In this document: positions 1 through 10,908 of the stretch, piece by piece
How positions within the stretch are numbered: the stretch's first letter is position 1
How the letters are laid out: each line of letters begins with the position of its first letter
Assembly (NCBI GenBank): GCA_963377175.1
Contig: CAUJNA010003505.1
Location: forward strand, 573,331 to 637,330
DNA: 64,000 nt
Source: Effrenium voratum
Lineage: Eukaryota; Sar; Dinophyceae; Suessiales; Symbiodiniaceae
Direction of reading: 5' to 3'
The notes under the pieces: model-generated
What the model was told of the DNA's origin: nothing
The model's database searches: none
What the model saw: the letters and a program-made list of their open reading frames with translations, nothing else
Position numbers and translations under genes: made by a program

Positions 1-325
1 ACACACAGAGACACCCACACACACAGACACACACAGACACACAGAGACACACACAGACACACACAGACACACACAGACACACACAGACACACAGACACAC
101 ACAGACGCACACAGACGCACACACAGACACACACACACACACACCCACCCACCCACCCACCCACCCACCCACCCGCCCGCCCGCCCGCCCGCCCGCCCGC
201 CCGCCCGCCCGCCCGCCCGCCCACCCGCCCGCCCACCCACCCACCCACCCACCCACCCACCCACCCCCACACCCACACCCACACCCACACGCACCCGCAC
301 CCGCACCCACACCCGCACCCACACC

Positions 326-356
<31 letters not shown>

Positions 357-550
357 ACCCGCGTCCGTGCGCGCGCGCACACACACACACACAGGTACCG
401 CCCGCCCGCCCGCCCGCCCGCCCGCCCGCCCGCCCGCCCGCCCGCCCACCCGCCCGCCCACCCACCCACCCACCCACCCACCCACCCACCCCCACACCCA
501 CACCCACACCCACACGCACCCGCACCCGCACCCACACCCGCACCCACACC

Positions 551-581
<31 letters not shown>

Positions 582-660
582 ACCCGCGTCCGTGCGCGCG
601 CGCACACACACACACACAGGTACCCACATACACACACACACACACACCACGCCGCGCCAC
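1..660. repeat. CA / CCCA / CCCG simple-repeat block with a tandem duplication
   Basis: Low-complexity DNA: (CA)n with GACACA variants up to about 140, then CCCA, CCCG and CCCACA/CCCGCA runs. The stretch ending in CGTCCGTGCGCGCGCGC plus a CA run and GGTACC occurs twice, near 363 and near 588, so about 225 bp has been duplicated in tandem. The open frame through it is a repeat artefact rich in Pro, His and Thr and should not be called a gene. Confidence 0.95.
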
Positions 661-956
661 GACGCACCACACACGAATTTTTCTGGGAGTGACAAATTCA
701 ACCCATAAATAGCCCAGAATGCTCTCGTCGTTGAATTTACCCATTTAGAGGCCCACCAATGCCCACCATTTTGTTCCACGAGGCTTGCAAACGCCGCTGA
801 GCGCTGGGCAGCTACGTCGACTAGGCCGCGCTTGGCCGCGCAACTTGCGAGCAGAATTTCTGAGGGTCGGAAATTGAGGTTGCCTCAGCCTACCATTGGG
901 GAGTGACTTTGATGATCAAACAACGTGGCCAGCACAGGGGTCGTCAACAATATGCT

Positions 957-1051
957 CAGCAGGGAATGTGGCAATGACTCATGACTCTATAAACCGTCCC
1001 TTGCGGTTTGCTTTAAGAGGATGTTTGGGTTCATTCCCACATTCCCTACTG
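957..1051. repeat. Inverted-repeat (hairpin) element, 20-bp arms
   Basis: The left arm at 957-976 reads CAGCAGGGAATGTGGCAATG. The right arm at 1032-1051 is its reverse complement with two mismatches. The loop is about 55 bp. The element lies just upstream of the exon at 1120, so it is probably intronic. A related CATTCCCTGCTGAG arm recurs near 4220. Confidence 0.7.
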
Positions 1052-1119
1052 AGCTCGAGCAAGTAAGTCAATACACCGTCCGCAAGATGCTGAGATAGAC
1101 TAAACAGTTTGCCTTGCAG

Positions 1120-1209
1120 TGGTGTCCCAGATTACGGGATGCGCGAATGCGGAAACGCGCAGAGAAGACTGTTGTGCGGGAGATGCGACAGACCGGACAC
1201 ATGAAATGC
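1120..1209 (+). CDS. Internal exon, unknown protein (basic helix)
   Basis: Thirty codons in one frame between a clear acceptor (TTTGCCTTGCAG) and a GT donor (AAATGC then GTTTCG). The product is strongly basic, with DARMRKRAEKTVVREMRQTG, probably a helix. The opposite strand is also open here and could encode a Cys/His segment (MCPVC ... HHCKANC). The plus reading is preferred for its splice signals and G-starting codons. Function unknown. Confidence 0.45.
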
Positions 1210-2080
1210 GTTTCGTTTGGAAGCTCTTCGTATTTGGTATCTTCTCCAGTGAAATGCAATGCATCCGCTTTGTTGCGGTTGTTTGTGGCCAGCATATGCT
1301 GATACTGCTATAAATCTCCAGCAGCAGCTTTGGTGTGGACTGGCGTTCAATGTTGGCTTTGAAAAGTCTCCATGATTTTGGCGAACCCAAATGGGTCTAA
1401 GAACAATGTCGCACAATCGGATTACTATTTCTGGTTTAGAGCGTATGCTCCTGTCATTGGTTTCCACGTCCAAGTGATCGCTTGTTTGTCAGCCAGTTTT
1501 GATGGTCATGGTTTGAGCCCATACTTCTACTTTGTTTTATATAGACCTCCATCTAGTGCGCTGAGGAACACGCGCAAATGCGCGTGCTTGTTTGGATCTT
1601 TGGGGCATTAGATGGATTCGTTGGCGTCAGTTTGCTTGTAACCATTTGCCCTCCACCAGAATCTCAGAAAGTCCCTTCGAGAAGGAAACGGTGATCCCAA
1701 GCTACCTGGGAGGACATGAGTGCCATTTGGGTAGTTTGTGCTGAGGGCGCCCTTTTTCCAAGGCTTGTGTGAGCCAAGCAAAAGCTCAATTCGAGCGTGC
1801 CCATATTTTGAGACACAACCAGATTTGCAGTGTTCGTGTTACTCCGCTTGACTTGGCAGGGATGGTGATCAACCTCTCAATGCGGATTGTGAACCCAACG
1901 ATTTATATAATTAGAGCCATTGTGTTTCAGTGCCTGATTGAGAACCCATGTGCGCTCTCAATGGGAATCCCGTTGTTTCCCAAGCTCTCAATAGTAATCA
2001 ACCTCTCGGTGCGAGGGAGAAGTCACTTTCCCAGTTTATCTTTTCATTCTTTGCACAGATTGATCATATTAAGTGGTACA

Positions 2081-2104
2081 CCCCCTCAGACTAACCTGGA
2101 AGCT
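2081..2104 (+). repeat. Dispersed copy of an inverted-repeat arm
   Basis: The 24 bases ending CTCAGACTAACCTGGAAGCT match, with two mismatches, the left arm of the hairpin element at 59590-59676. No partner arm was found nearby, so this may be a solo or degraded copy. The GC-rich bases that follow (2105-2175) could be an exon, but no frame stands out. Confidence 0.5.
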
Positions 2105-2199
2105 CCCCGAATCCTCCGCGAGCCATGAGAGGCGCTGCCCTGCGGCGGGACGGCGCGCAGCCGCCCCGCAGCGTGACTTGACCAGAAAAGGAGAAGCCA

Positions 2200-4050
2200 C
2201 TCCCTTGTGTTTACACCGTCCTCCCTGTGAAGGTGTGAATGCTGATAGATCCTCTGGTAGGCTTTTGGGGGTTGGGGTCCCCTATTAAAATTCAGACGCT
2301 TTTGGGTAGTTCTTGGGCCAATTCTAATTGAACATTGCCCGAAGACAACATGGGCAGACTCGGTTGAGGTTGTGTAGCGTCTCACATTGACGTGAATTGA
2401 TTCGAACATAAAACTCTGAAAGCTGGTTTTGGGTTGCACATGGAACCAGGAGTCCTTTTGTCATGTCGCCTTTGGGCCAGGAGCTTCTTGTGTGCAGGGC
2501 TTATGCGGACAGATGCTGAGCCCAGCTCAGCCAAACCTGCTTACACGGCACGGGCGGGAAGCCCTGAATCATCCATTGTTATTGTACCTACCTACAGTGT
2601 GGTAAATGGAGTCACCCATGAAGCACAAGCAACTTCGAGAGTGAGGCCTTGCCTACAAGCTCCCTTTGCATCATTGAAGGTGTGATTTCAGAGGGGAGCA
2701 AGCGGAAGCCTGTCCTCAAATGGTCGGTTTTTGTTGGATGTCCTTTTGGTTTCCTTCAACGCCACCCTGAAACAGGCCCTCTTAACTATTTAGAATGGGG
2801 TAGCAGGGGATTACAAAACAGATGAATTCAGAATCATGAGACCATTCTCATGATTCTGCCTTTTTTATTTTTAATTGCAAGCTTTGGGGTTTCTGCCCAG
2901 AGGGTTCGGAGCAGCTGTGAGGGAAGTTTCCGGAAGGTTCCGGGATGTTCCTTTCTGCTGGTTCCGGAAGCATGTTGTGTAGGGTTGAGGGGTTCAAGGT
3001 CGCATGGACCCGCTCGACGGTAGGGTTTTGGAAGGATTCTGGTTGTTCTTGGGGGGGCACCTGAGCTCGTGTTTTGATTGCTCCTTTTGTTTGGAGAGTT
3101 TCCCACTAAACAAGGTAAACCCTCTAGTTACCAGGGTCACTGGGCAACTGGACCTGTGTTTGCCACGTTTGCGAAGTTCGTGCTATGTTCTCCCAGTTTG
3201 CACTATAGTAGGCAAGCCATGTTCCGTCTGATGTTCCTTATTTGTTTAAGGGTGGTTCCCTTGGTTAATTACCTAGGGTGGTTGCCTTGGTTCTGTTGTT
3301 TCCTGGTCAGCTACTGCACAGGTCAAAGGATTTTTTTCAGAGCATCGTCGCCTTCTCCCCAGACCTGACTCCGTGGATTGCTTTCTTCGGAGTGGTTCCC
3401 TGACCTCCCGCCGTAAATGTTTAATAGAAAAAAGGCACCACATTTTTTTCCACGGCCACCAACAGTCTGGACCTTTGTAGTCCGGCACGACTTTTACGCA
3501 ACATGTTCTCCCCTGGATGGACAATCACCAGTATTCATAGGGCTTCACCTATCCCAGCTCAGCTCAGGATTTTGTCCTTCCACAGTATGAAATCTAAAAT
3601 GGCTTGACAGAGACCTGGCAAGTCGGATTTCACACCACGACACTATGATGTCAGCTGTCAATGCCAAGCACAGATCTGTATGGACTCCCTTGAAGATAGG
3701 CCCATATCCATTGGAAACGAGCCCCGAAGAACGCTTTTGTGTTTGACAGGAGTTGCCTTTTGCAGCGTTTTTGTTTTCCCATGTTTGGAATATGTGTGGC
3801 CTGGTACCAAAAGGTTAGCTTGAGGTGGTTTGGGCAAGCGAGTTGTTTTTGAGTGTACCCATTGGACACCAAAGAGCAAGCACAGCTCTGAGTTACATGT
3901 CATGTCAGTGTTGTTTGCACGCGCCTGAACCCGCAAAATGCATGCTGTATCTTTTCGTGTCCCTGTAAAAGTCACCCCAACCCCAAAAACGGCAAGGGGC
4001 ACCCCCAACAAAAACATCGAGCAACCGACAGCTGCACTTTGCATTTGTCA
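2200..4050. other. Mostly intron-like or intergenic DNA; no gene recognised
   Basis: This stretch has stops in all frames at short intervals and AT-rich third positions. One possible mini-exon lies near 2695-2747, immediately before GTCCTTTTGG, a sequence that starts introns elsewhere in the window. Its frame cannot be chosen, because all three frames are open. Otherwise I see no coding signal. Confidence 0.4.
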
Positions 4051-4074
4051 CTCAGGACCTTGCGCGCGCCTTAG

Positions 4075-4125
4075 GTGCTGTTGCGCCAGGAGGGCGACGT
4101 CACTTGCTGGTGCGATAGGGAATGA
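4075..4125 (+). CDS. Short terminal or internal exon, unknown protein
   Basis: After an acceptor GCGCGCCTTAG comes the frame VLLRQEGDVTCWCDRE followed by TGA at 4123-4125. If the GA after GATAGG is a donor, as seen elsewhere in the window, the exon ends there and continues. Codon use is GC-rich at third positions. It is too short to assign to a family. Confidence 0.35.
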   Translation: MLLRQEGDVTCWCDRE

Positions 4126-5410
4126 ATTGCCAAGTAGGGGTGTTGGGAATGAAGCGTTTTTGGATTCCCAGAAGGGAAACCACCAGTTGGATGGTTTACA
4201 GGGGTCATTGTATTTCTCATTCCCTGCTGAGAACCAGCAAGGAAAGAGAATGAAATTGGATACACACGCGTACAGTGTGAATAGGAAATGGATGTTACTC
4301 GAATATATGGCTATTGGGCGAACGCTTTCAAGTGTTACCGTACTGGAATGGTACTCCTTCCAAGCAGTTGGCTTCCTCTTGCTTGCCGTTTCGACAGCAG
4401 CAATATGTCGTTGACAGAGAGATACCATGAGCTGCTCGTGGGCAACCAAGGGAACCATCCCTAGGTCCCCCAGTAGTGCCCTTTTAGCCTTTTGTTGGGG
4501 AGGGTTCCCCTACCCAAATAAACTACAGAAAAAAGGGTACCCTTATTCTAACCTCTACTGGAGCCTAGATCCAAGTAAAATCGCAGAGGAGAGACAACTG
4601 GCTGCCTGCTAGTTGCAGCGTGACATTGTCGAATTGGTCTCCAGCAGATGGCCATCATGTCGGCCACCCTTGCCCATACCACAGGCGGTACCACAGGCGG
4701 ACTTTCAACCTATAGCCTTGATTGCCAATGGATTGGATCTTTAGACTTTAACTGAGTGGAAACTCATTTTTTGTGAGCCCACAAACATAGACGTTTGTTT
4801 TTTTCTTGCAGAGGGGTCAACAGGAACCAAGTAGTATATATTCATTCATATGATATGGAACAGATTGGCAGATGTTGTTTGTTCGGTTGCTATCGCATGA
4901 AGGGCTTGCATAGAATGTATTTCATCTCAGCGCCGAGAAATGCTAACGGAAACTCGACAATCCGACGAGCAGACTGGCTCTCACGTCAACATCAGATCTT
5001 CAACAGGAGCTAAGGAATAGGCACAGCATGACACTCAGTCTGCTGTTGTTTTTGAAAGTTGCTGTTTTGGTTGGTCGGGGACAAGGCCGCTCCCCACGAA
5101 GACTAGGGCGGTCGTCAACAAACAAAAAGGCTGGTTCAGGGGCCCACAAATCCAAATTGAGTCAAACACAGAATTAGGGGCAAAGCAAACAGCTGCAAGT
5201 CTCCCCATTTCTAGGGCAAGCTGGATTGAGGGAACATGTGTGCTTGATGGGGCCTGAAAGTCGCGGGGACACTTGCGCGAAGAGCCGACGGCATGCTGAG
5301 ACACGGCTCTTATGTCAAAACGAGTCGGATGCTTTCTGGATCTCAAAGACCAACACGAAACATTGCTCTCGAATGAAACTTGCTTCACATGATGGTTACA
5401 ACTGCCTAAA

Positions 5411-6019
5411 ATGGCATTACCGGAGGACGGCTTGTGGCTGCAATGGGCTTTCAGAGATCAGCTCTTGCGAATTCTGCGACAAGCTTTGCTTGCCCCGAAC
5501 GGGAACAGGGGAAGGGAACCATCTTGTTCCAGATGTCCAAATGACTTTTAACATCTTTTAACCATCCAGTTGTACTTCACCTAGGAGTTTGCCTCTGAAT
5601 GCTTCCCTTCTGCCGCTACCGTTGCAGCTGTTCGTTTCCCTTTCCTCCCTCCTGTTTTGTTCTTCCCCTCGCTTCGGGAAACCCGCGGCATTTTTCCAGG
5701 AGACGGGAGCTCTGGAGTTGGCCGCTCAGGGGTCGGAGTCAGTGACCAGATTTATGCCGAGCTCGTCTTGGGAATAGCTGAAAGTCACAAAGGGCCTATA
5801 TGACTCTAATGGTTCTAACGGAGTTGTGTGTGTGTTTACTATATTAAGTCATGTTTGTGGAGTAAACCGTCAGTAGTTGCGTGGCACTCCCAATAACCTT
5901 CTTCAGTGCTTATCCTTCTTGCTTTCAGTTCGGTCGGTTACCCTTCAAAGCCAGCAGCCACGGACAAGAAGCCCTACCATTTGAGCATGCTGCGCGAATT
6001 CCGAATTCCGGACTCCTGA
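5411..6019 (+). CDS. Three-exon gene model, 98 residues, unknown function
   Basis: Exons at 5411-5510, 5700-5783 and 5907-6019 join in frame from ATG (context AAAATGG) to TGA at 6017-6019. Exon 1 gives PEDGLWLQWAFRDQLLRILR, exon 2 gives VSDQIYAELVLGIAE, and exon 3 continues through a hydrophobic stretch to DKKPYHLSMLREFRIPDS. Lysines in exon 3 are all AAG. Intron 2 (5784-5906) is GT-AG. Intron 1 (5511-5699) keeps frame only with a GA donor (CAGGG then GAAGGG). The ATG may be internal if more exons lie upstream. No family recognised; the amphipathic first exon and hydrophobic third exon may suggest membrane association. Confidence 0.55.
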
Positions 6020-6228
6020 CGCGAGTCCGTTTCCTTCGTTCGACTTCTCACCACAACCTTGGAGTGGCCTGGGGTATTGAACAAGCATGGCTATGAGCTG
6101 TCAGGGAAGTATCAAAGCCACACCAGTCGGCATCCCCACACAATCCATGTATATGGCTAATAGATACCAAGGTTTGACCCGTTTGGAGGGCAAACGTGGG
6201 TAGTCTTGCATGCATGGCGTTGGACCAG

Positions 6229-6309
6229 CCAGCGGCACTCGCCTTCTCCATTTTGCGGAGCATTGCACTCCGGAACGCAAACTTCGAGCCCCGTTGTTCA
6301 GCACCCCTT
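6229..6309 (+). CDS. Internal exon, unknown protein
   Basis: Twenty-seven complete codons between acceptor GTTGGACCAG and donor CACCCCTT followed by GTCCCTTTTTTGG. The product contains PAALAFSILRSIALRNANFE, a mildly hydrophobic helix. The intron that follows starts with the same GTCCCTTT(T)TGG sequence that begins introns at 9568, 18633 and 21714, which supports this boundary. Function unknown. Confidence 0.5.
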
Positions 6310-6868
6310 GTCCCTTTTTTGGTGGTTGCTTTTTTGAGTCAAGATAGTCAACCCAAGTAGATACGGTTTCCAACTTTCTCTCGAGGCCGGTTTGTTTTGC
6401 AGCCTCGGGTGCTTCTAGAAATAGACAGGACAAGCTTCTCTTGCTTCTTTTCGGCTTTCCTTGGAAAACGCAATGAACCGGAGGTGCACCATTCTGCAGG
6501 TTAGGATTGTCCTGAAGCAGCTTGTCACCCAACTGACCGAAGGGAAGGCACTTTCCTTTCAATGCCCCAAAACAGTTGGCTTCCTGTTGGCTTCGTTAAC
6601 CAAAGGGGTAAGCACATTTCAAGAGTCAAAGGTCACAGCCTGCCATGGGACACCTTTCGCCATGGGAATCCCCGTAGTGAGGGGTCTCGTTGAACCACTT
6701 TTGCATAAACAGAAGGGTTGATCTGCCGCGACCATGTTTCAGGCAAGCCTGAATTGGTTTGGATTGGGTGGGGATTTGAAGCCCTGGTTCTTGTAGGTGG
6801 CAAATGGACCTCCCTCGAACCATCAAACCACCAATCAACACCACCAAGTGGGAAGCTGAATCCTTGAG

Positions 6869-6991
6869 GTGTGGGTTGCCTCGGAGCAGCCCTTCGGACC
6901 GGGCCTCAGATCTTTTCGGCCGCGGGGAACGCTATTCGCAAAGCAACGTCAACTCTTGGCGCGGCTCGCAAAGTGGAAGACCCGAAATTAG
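6869..6991 (+). CDS. C-terminal exon, unknown basic protein
   Basis: A frame of 40 codons ends with TAG at 6989-6991. It has GTLFAKQRQLLARLAKWKTRN as a basic amphipathic end, and all three lysines are AAG. The start is uncertain: acceptors CCTTGAG (used here) or GGAGCAG, 18 bases on, would both fit. Another open frame on the same strand contains SAAGNAIRKATSTLGAARK but uses AAA lysine, so it was judged less likely. No family recognised. Confidence 0.45.
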   Translation: MWVASEQPFGPGLRSFRPRGTLFAKQRQLLARLAKWKTRN

Positions 6992-7017
6992 TCTTTGATC
7001 CAATTCTTCATCCGAAA

Positions 7018-7270
7018 TTAGTTCAACTTCGAGCGGGGTTTTGGCATGTTTTGGCCCAACAGTGTTGACGCTTCATAGGGAAACCTCGTTGAGCAGTCTT
7101 CCGTGCTTTTCAAGCTGCAAGTGACATGGGCTGCATTCAATCGTGGAGCACGTAAAGCCTCATATGCTGATCTGAAGATGGCCATTCGAGATTGCGACTG
7201 GTGTCCAAGAAACGCATCTCCGTCGTCCAATCCTAGTTTTTTGCTTGCCTGGTTTGACTTTTGATATTGA
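7018..7270. other. Coding-like island, strand unresolved
   Basis: Two good readings compete. On plus, 7090-7215 reads FKLQVTWAAFNRGARKASYA then DLKMAIRDCDWCPRN. On minus, the same bases read DDGDAFLGHQSQSRMAIF and continue to RSAYEALRAPRLNAAHV. A minus-strand exon is firmly placed 400 bases away (7656-7747), which slightly favours minus. One of the two is probably a real exon. Confidence 0.35.
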
Positions 7271-7655
7271 CGCTGGTCCTTTGAACAGGGTGAGGTCATG
7301 TCTCTAGCATGCCCGGTGCTCGTGTTGCAAGGGTTGTCCATCATGTTACCAAGGCGAAAACCTTTGCAAAGGGCACCCTTGCTACGTACTCTTCGAAACC
7401 CAACCTTTTGGGTTCCACGAAAATCGTGTGTTTGCCCCGCAGAGACTCGATTTTCCTCAGATCCTGTAGCCCATGCCTGTTTGGGATCTTGTGAAACGGT
7501 TCTCCATTTTCAGGTTCGCGACATCACAGTTTTGGTCCGGTGCGACAGCTGTCGATGAGCCCAATCATCTCGCTGGATCCCTTCGTTTCAGCCTGCCTTT
7601 GTGGCCGGCAGACATGTGGCCTGGTAGTTTTGAACATCCCCGTTTGGACCCATAC

Positions 7656-7747
7656 TTTGGCAAATCTTGCTGAAGTTCCGCGACCTGAACTAAGAGCTCC
7701 TCAAGGGCCAGCATCTCTCGCAGGCGGACAAGTCGATCAGATCCGTC
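7656..7747 (-). CDS. Internal exon, coiled-coil segment
   Basis: On the minus strand, acceptor TGCATCTTAG is followed by 30 codons and a GTATGG donor. The product, starting GSDRLVRLREMLALEELLV and then QVAELQQDLPK, has leucines spaced for a coiled coil. Codons are strongly GC-ended. The exon ends in phase 2. The plus strand here also shows open frames, but without matching splice sites. It probably belongs to a minus-strand gene covering about 7.0-8.1 kb; its identity is unknown. Confidence 0.55.
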
Positions 7748-8062
7748 CTAAGATGCACAGGGGGGCAGCCCAAACATGGCAAGCATACAGGTCCACTGCA
7801 AGGCAGGTGCTCCCTACGTGCGGGTTTCAGGAACCCCTACTTTGCATACACAATCATTTATCATTGCTATGTCCCAGACGCAACGCGCCCCTGACCATGC
7901 AGCGAAGACGGCCGCATCCCGTACCCGCATCCCGTACCAAATCCAGGGCATCCCAGCAAGCCATTCGTCAAGCACGTGGAGAACACACGAATAACATCTA
8001 TGTCAGGTGGTCCGCCAACCACCAAGGCACGGCCAGGGAAAAGCTGGGACCCTTCAGCTCAC

Positions 8063-8110
8063 CTGGCAGGGCGAGGTCCATCAGCCATCGCATCTCAAAA
8101 CCGGAGCCAA
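8063..8110 (-). CDS. Possible short exon of the minus-strand gene
   Basis: The minus-strand reading GSGFEMRWLMDLALP ends at a consensus donor, CTGCCAG followed by GTGAGC. The acceptor would be GTGCGTGAG. A competing minus-strand donor (CTAAAAG then GTGCGTGAG) lies just upstream and cannot be used together with it. The plus strand is also open here, so this is a tentative call based mainly on the donor. Confidence 0.3.
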
Positions 8111-8390
8111 CTCACGCACCTTTTAGAGGCAGTCGGGTCCGCGTCAAAGGAGAACTCTGAAGCTGCGACCGTCCTCCAGCACCCACCAAAGGGAGAGCTC
8201 GAGCTCGAACAACACGGGGGCCCAGTTTCCCCGCTTTGGCCCAGGACAGCCAAGAACCATGGGTGTCTTGTTTTTTTTTGTTAAGGCTACTCTTTTCTGG
8301 TTGCTTTTAAAAAGAAGGCCAAAGGGACACCAACCAGTTGGTTCCATCTTGGTCCATTTTGGGGGCTCCCCCTTTGGGAGAAACCCACAG

Positions 8391-8486
8391 GTGGCCGAGA
8401 TCTGCAGCCGCTGCCTGCAGAGCTGCAGCGGGAGCCAACCAGAGGCCCCCCCGGCCCGGCCATTGGACTGCCCGTTGGCGAAATAG
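8391..8486 (+). CDS. Candidate C-terminal exon, Cys-rich
   Basis: After acceptor GAGAAACCCACAG the frame starts VAEICSRCLQSCSGSQPEAP and stops at TAG (8484-8486), 31 residues in all. Cysteines at 5, 8 and 12 could be structural. Bases upstream (8120-8261) are open in a frame containing EAVGSASKENSEAATVLQ and may be a preceding exon. The intron between carries CCAAAGGGACACC and CCATTTTGGGG, typical of the dispersed intron elements in this window. The minus strand is open too. Confidence 0.4.
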   Translation: MAEICSRCLQSCSGSQPEAPPARPLDCPLAK

Positions 8487-8995
8487 GGACCCCCACCCTC
8501 CCAAAAGCAAAAAAGAGCGCGGTTTCCCCGGTGGTTTCTCCTGAACCCGGAAAGGGTACCCTCAATCAAACACGCATACATTCACACACATTCAAAGGGG
8601 CCTGTGTCCCAATGGTGGAACACCTTGTTTGATGGTTTTGAAGGGGAACGAAGAGAAAACCACCTGGAGGGGGTCCTTTATCTTGAGAAACAATGAATAC
8701 AGGGTTATGTTAGTTGAATCCTTATTCTCCACAGCCATGACACACCCTTCTTTGGAAACGAATAACCCGCCTAAACTTGAGTTACCGCTTTTAGGGGCAC
8801 CATGTTATGCCTGTCTTGTTTTGTCGAAACTGGGTCAAGCGTGGGACTGTCAAATCCAATGCATACTTAGTATGACCGATGGTTAGTCAGGCAGACCAGG
8901 AGAAGTAAGTTCTAGAGCTAGCATAATTTCCTGGTTATGCAGCAGGGAGAAGTCAGAAGGGTTGGCCAGAACATACGTGACCATCTCTGCCTTAC

Positions 8996-8996
<1 letters not shown>

Positions 8997-9040
<44 letters not shown>

Positions 9041-9042
9041 TG
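8997..9042. repeat. (ATT)n microsatellite
   Basis: About 15 uninterrupted TTA/ATT units. The poly-isoleucine and poly-leucine frames across it are artefacts. Confidence 0.97.
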
Positions 9043-9503
9043 CTGCAGCGGCACCGACAAATCCTTTGAACATCCTAGCGCAAAGGACGGAGAACTTTCA
9101 GTGGCACATTGCCAGTGGAAACGTCCTGACAATTCAGACATTTCTCCGGAGAATTCTCCGAATGGGGCATTATTTGCTCTGCTGCTATTGGGTTGGATCT
9201 TTAGACTTGAACTTTTGGGATTCCCTTCATATTTCATTTTAACCAGCAAAAAGTTAAACTTTTTGCTGGGGGATCTACAGCACCCAAGTTTCTTATGGTC
9301 GCTCACGGCAAACCCTGTTGCGCTCCGCAGCAGGTCCTTCGGGAAATTTCAATCCTGTGGAGCAGTTCCCTTTGGGAGGATCACACATTGCATGTTGATG
9401 GCCAGTTGATCAGAAGAAGGCTTCCCCTTAAATGGTCCTGGGTGTAATTAATGTTTGGGTATCAACCATACAGCCTCCAAGTCCCGTTGGCTGCTGATTT
9501 CAG

Positions 9504-9567
9504 ACTGGCTTCCTCACGGCAGCTGCCGAAGCAAGGGCTGCTCCATTCGGAAACCCGCTTCGAGCGG
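9504..9567 (+). CDS. Internal exon, unknown protein
   Basis: Acceptor GCTGATTTCAG and donor GAGCGG followed by GTGTCC bound 64 bases in one frame. The product starts LASSRQLPKQGLLHSETRF. The following intron begins GTGTCCTTTTTGTGGGGTTT, again close to the recurrent intron 5' end. Function unknown. Confidence 0.5.
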
Positions 9568-10052
9568 GTGTCCTTTTTGTGGGGTTTGATTGCCCAAGCA
9601 AATTCGCAAGTAGACAAACCAGAATCTATGTCAATGAGTTCCCGTTGCTCAAGCATACATCCCTGGTCAAACAGGACTACTTGGTGTTGCTTGCTGTCTT
9701 AACATCGGGGAGGCTACCAAAGAATTGACAGCTATCAAGGCTGTTTAATCACCTACCAGACAAGCACGAACTCCAGAGGAAGCCCATTGAAAGCACAGAA
9801 TCTCATAGCAAGCAATGAGAGGCTTACCAGTCAGCCCCGCACTTTACAAATGCTGTATTTGCTTGCTGCCTTTATTCACGGGGTAGCCTGGGCTGTGCCA
9901 ACGCACTGCACTCGGTTCACCCCAGCAGGCGAAGATTGACTACTCACAACATTGTATTTGCAGCCCTGTGCGAGAGAATCGAGAACCATTTGCGATGTGT
10001 CAAGCATTTTCGACCAGGGACATGACATTGATTCGCTTATGATCATAATGTG

Positions 10053-10140
10053 GCTGTGGGTCAAATAGGTACCCAAAATGGAACCTTGGCAAATGGAAAC
10101 ATGGACTAAAATCTGCGGTCCCCTGGTGGTTTAATTTTGA
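10053..10140 (-). repeat. Dispersed intron-type element, end motif
   Basis: Read on the minus strand, 10081-10053 gives CCATTTTGGGTACC followed by TATTTGACCCACAGC. This nearly matches 20791-20820 on the plus strand. A second TTTTGACCCATACCCATG end lies at 10135-10152. The pair looks like the two ends of a short mobile or intron-derived element. Confidence 0.5.
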
Positions 10141-10270
10141 CCCATACCCATGACCCATGTCACAAAGTTTCAGCACAAGAGACAAGCCGAAGGAGCATCG
10201 CAGCAGCCAGCGTCAAGATTCCTTGCCCTGGAACCGCCCAATCCCAAACCCAGGCTCCCCGTCGCTGTCT

Positions 10271-10290
10271 CTTTTTTTTTGGGGGGGGGG
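10271..10290 (+). repeat. T-run followed by G-run
   Basis: Nine T then ten G. The same T-then-G arrangement on the same strand occurs at 20913-20928 and 36274-36289. Confidence 0.9.
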
Positions 10291-10779
10291 AATATAACCT
10301 ACAAAGAATCAAACACAAAACAACTCGTCAAGGACAGCGAAGGAGCATAGATTCTGAAGGAGCGATATCTTGGCTTTGTGAAGCCCAACAAGCTGCAGAT
10401 TATGACATTAAGTGCTGCCCCACCAAAAACAGGGCGGTTCCAATTCGTTTTTTCTGCCGCGGAGCAGCGCTGAACCCCCCAAAACCAACGTTTCTTTGTG
10501 AGGCCTGGCCTGGCGCCTCGCGGTGGCGCGCCAGCTGTGCCTGGCGGTGGATGCCTTGCACAGGCGAAAGGGTGGTTTGCTGTGCTCTTTCCTCCCCTTT
10601 TGGGCGAGTTGGTTGGTAAGTTGTGTTGGTTGGTAGTTGGTGGGAGAGTCAGGTGCTGCCTCAGCCCCCAGGTTGCCTTATCCCATCCTCTTTTTTTTCC
10701 CCTTGGAAAAAGACCTGTCAACAGATCTGAAAAGCAGCATGCAGACCCGCTTGCAGCAATATTCAACACACACCACTGT

Positions 10780-10908
10780 GGCGCGCTCGCGCTCAACGCA
10801 GGTCTGGGCGAAGCCACGGCAGCCTTGCCCCGCGCAACGTGCTGGCCGGGTCCCCGCCCGATCGGCCTTTCGGACGACTCGACTCCGCTTCCGTGTTTTG
10901 ACGTTTGA
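10780..10908 (+). CDS. Candidate GC-rich exon, unknown protein
   Basis: This 43-codon frame ending in TGA starts GALALNAGLGEATAALPRA and later contains PIGLSDDSTPLPCFDV. It has high G at codon position 1, low G at position 2 and high G/C at position 3. Two other plus frames and the minus strand are also open through this GC-rich island, including a 283-codon minus frame (10299-11150). The frame choice therefore rests on codon statistics by eye. Confidence 0.3.
   Translation, partial: GALALNAGLGEATAALPRATCWPGPRPIGLSDDSTPLPCFDV

Noticed and set aside
367..708. Open frame rich in Pro, Thr and His
   Set aside because: It lies entirely in CCCG/CCCA/CA simple repeats; periodic codons, no coding bias.
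5785..5928. A TC-AG or GT-CA intron between exons 2 and 3 of the small gene
   Set aside because: An acceptor 22 bases upstream (CTTCTTCAG at 5906) allows an ordinary GT-AG intron with the frame kept.
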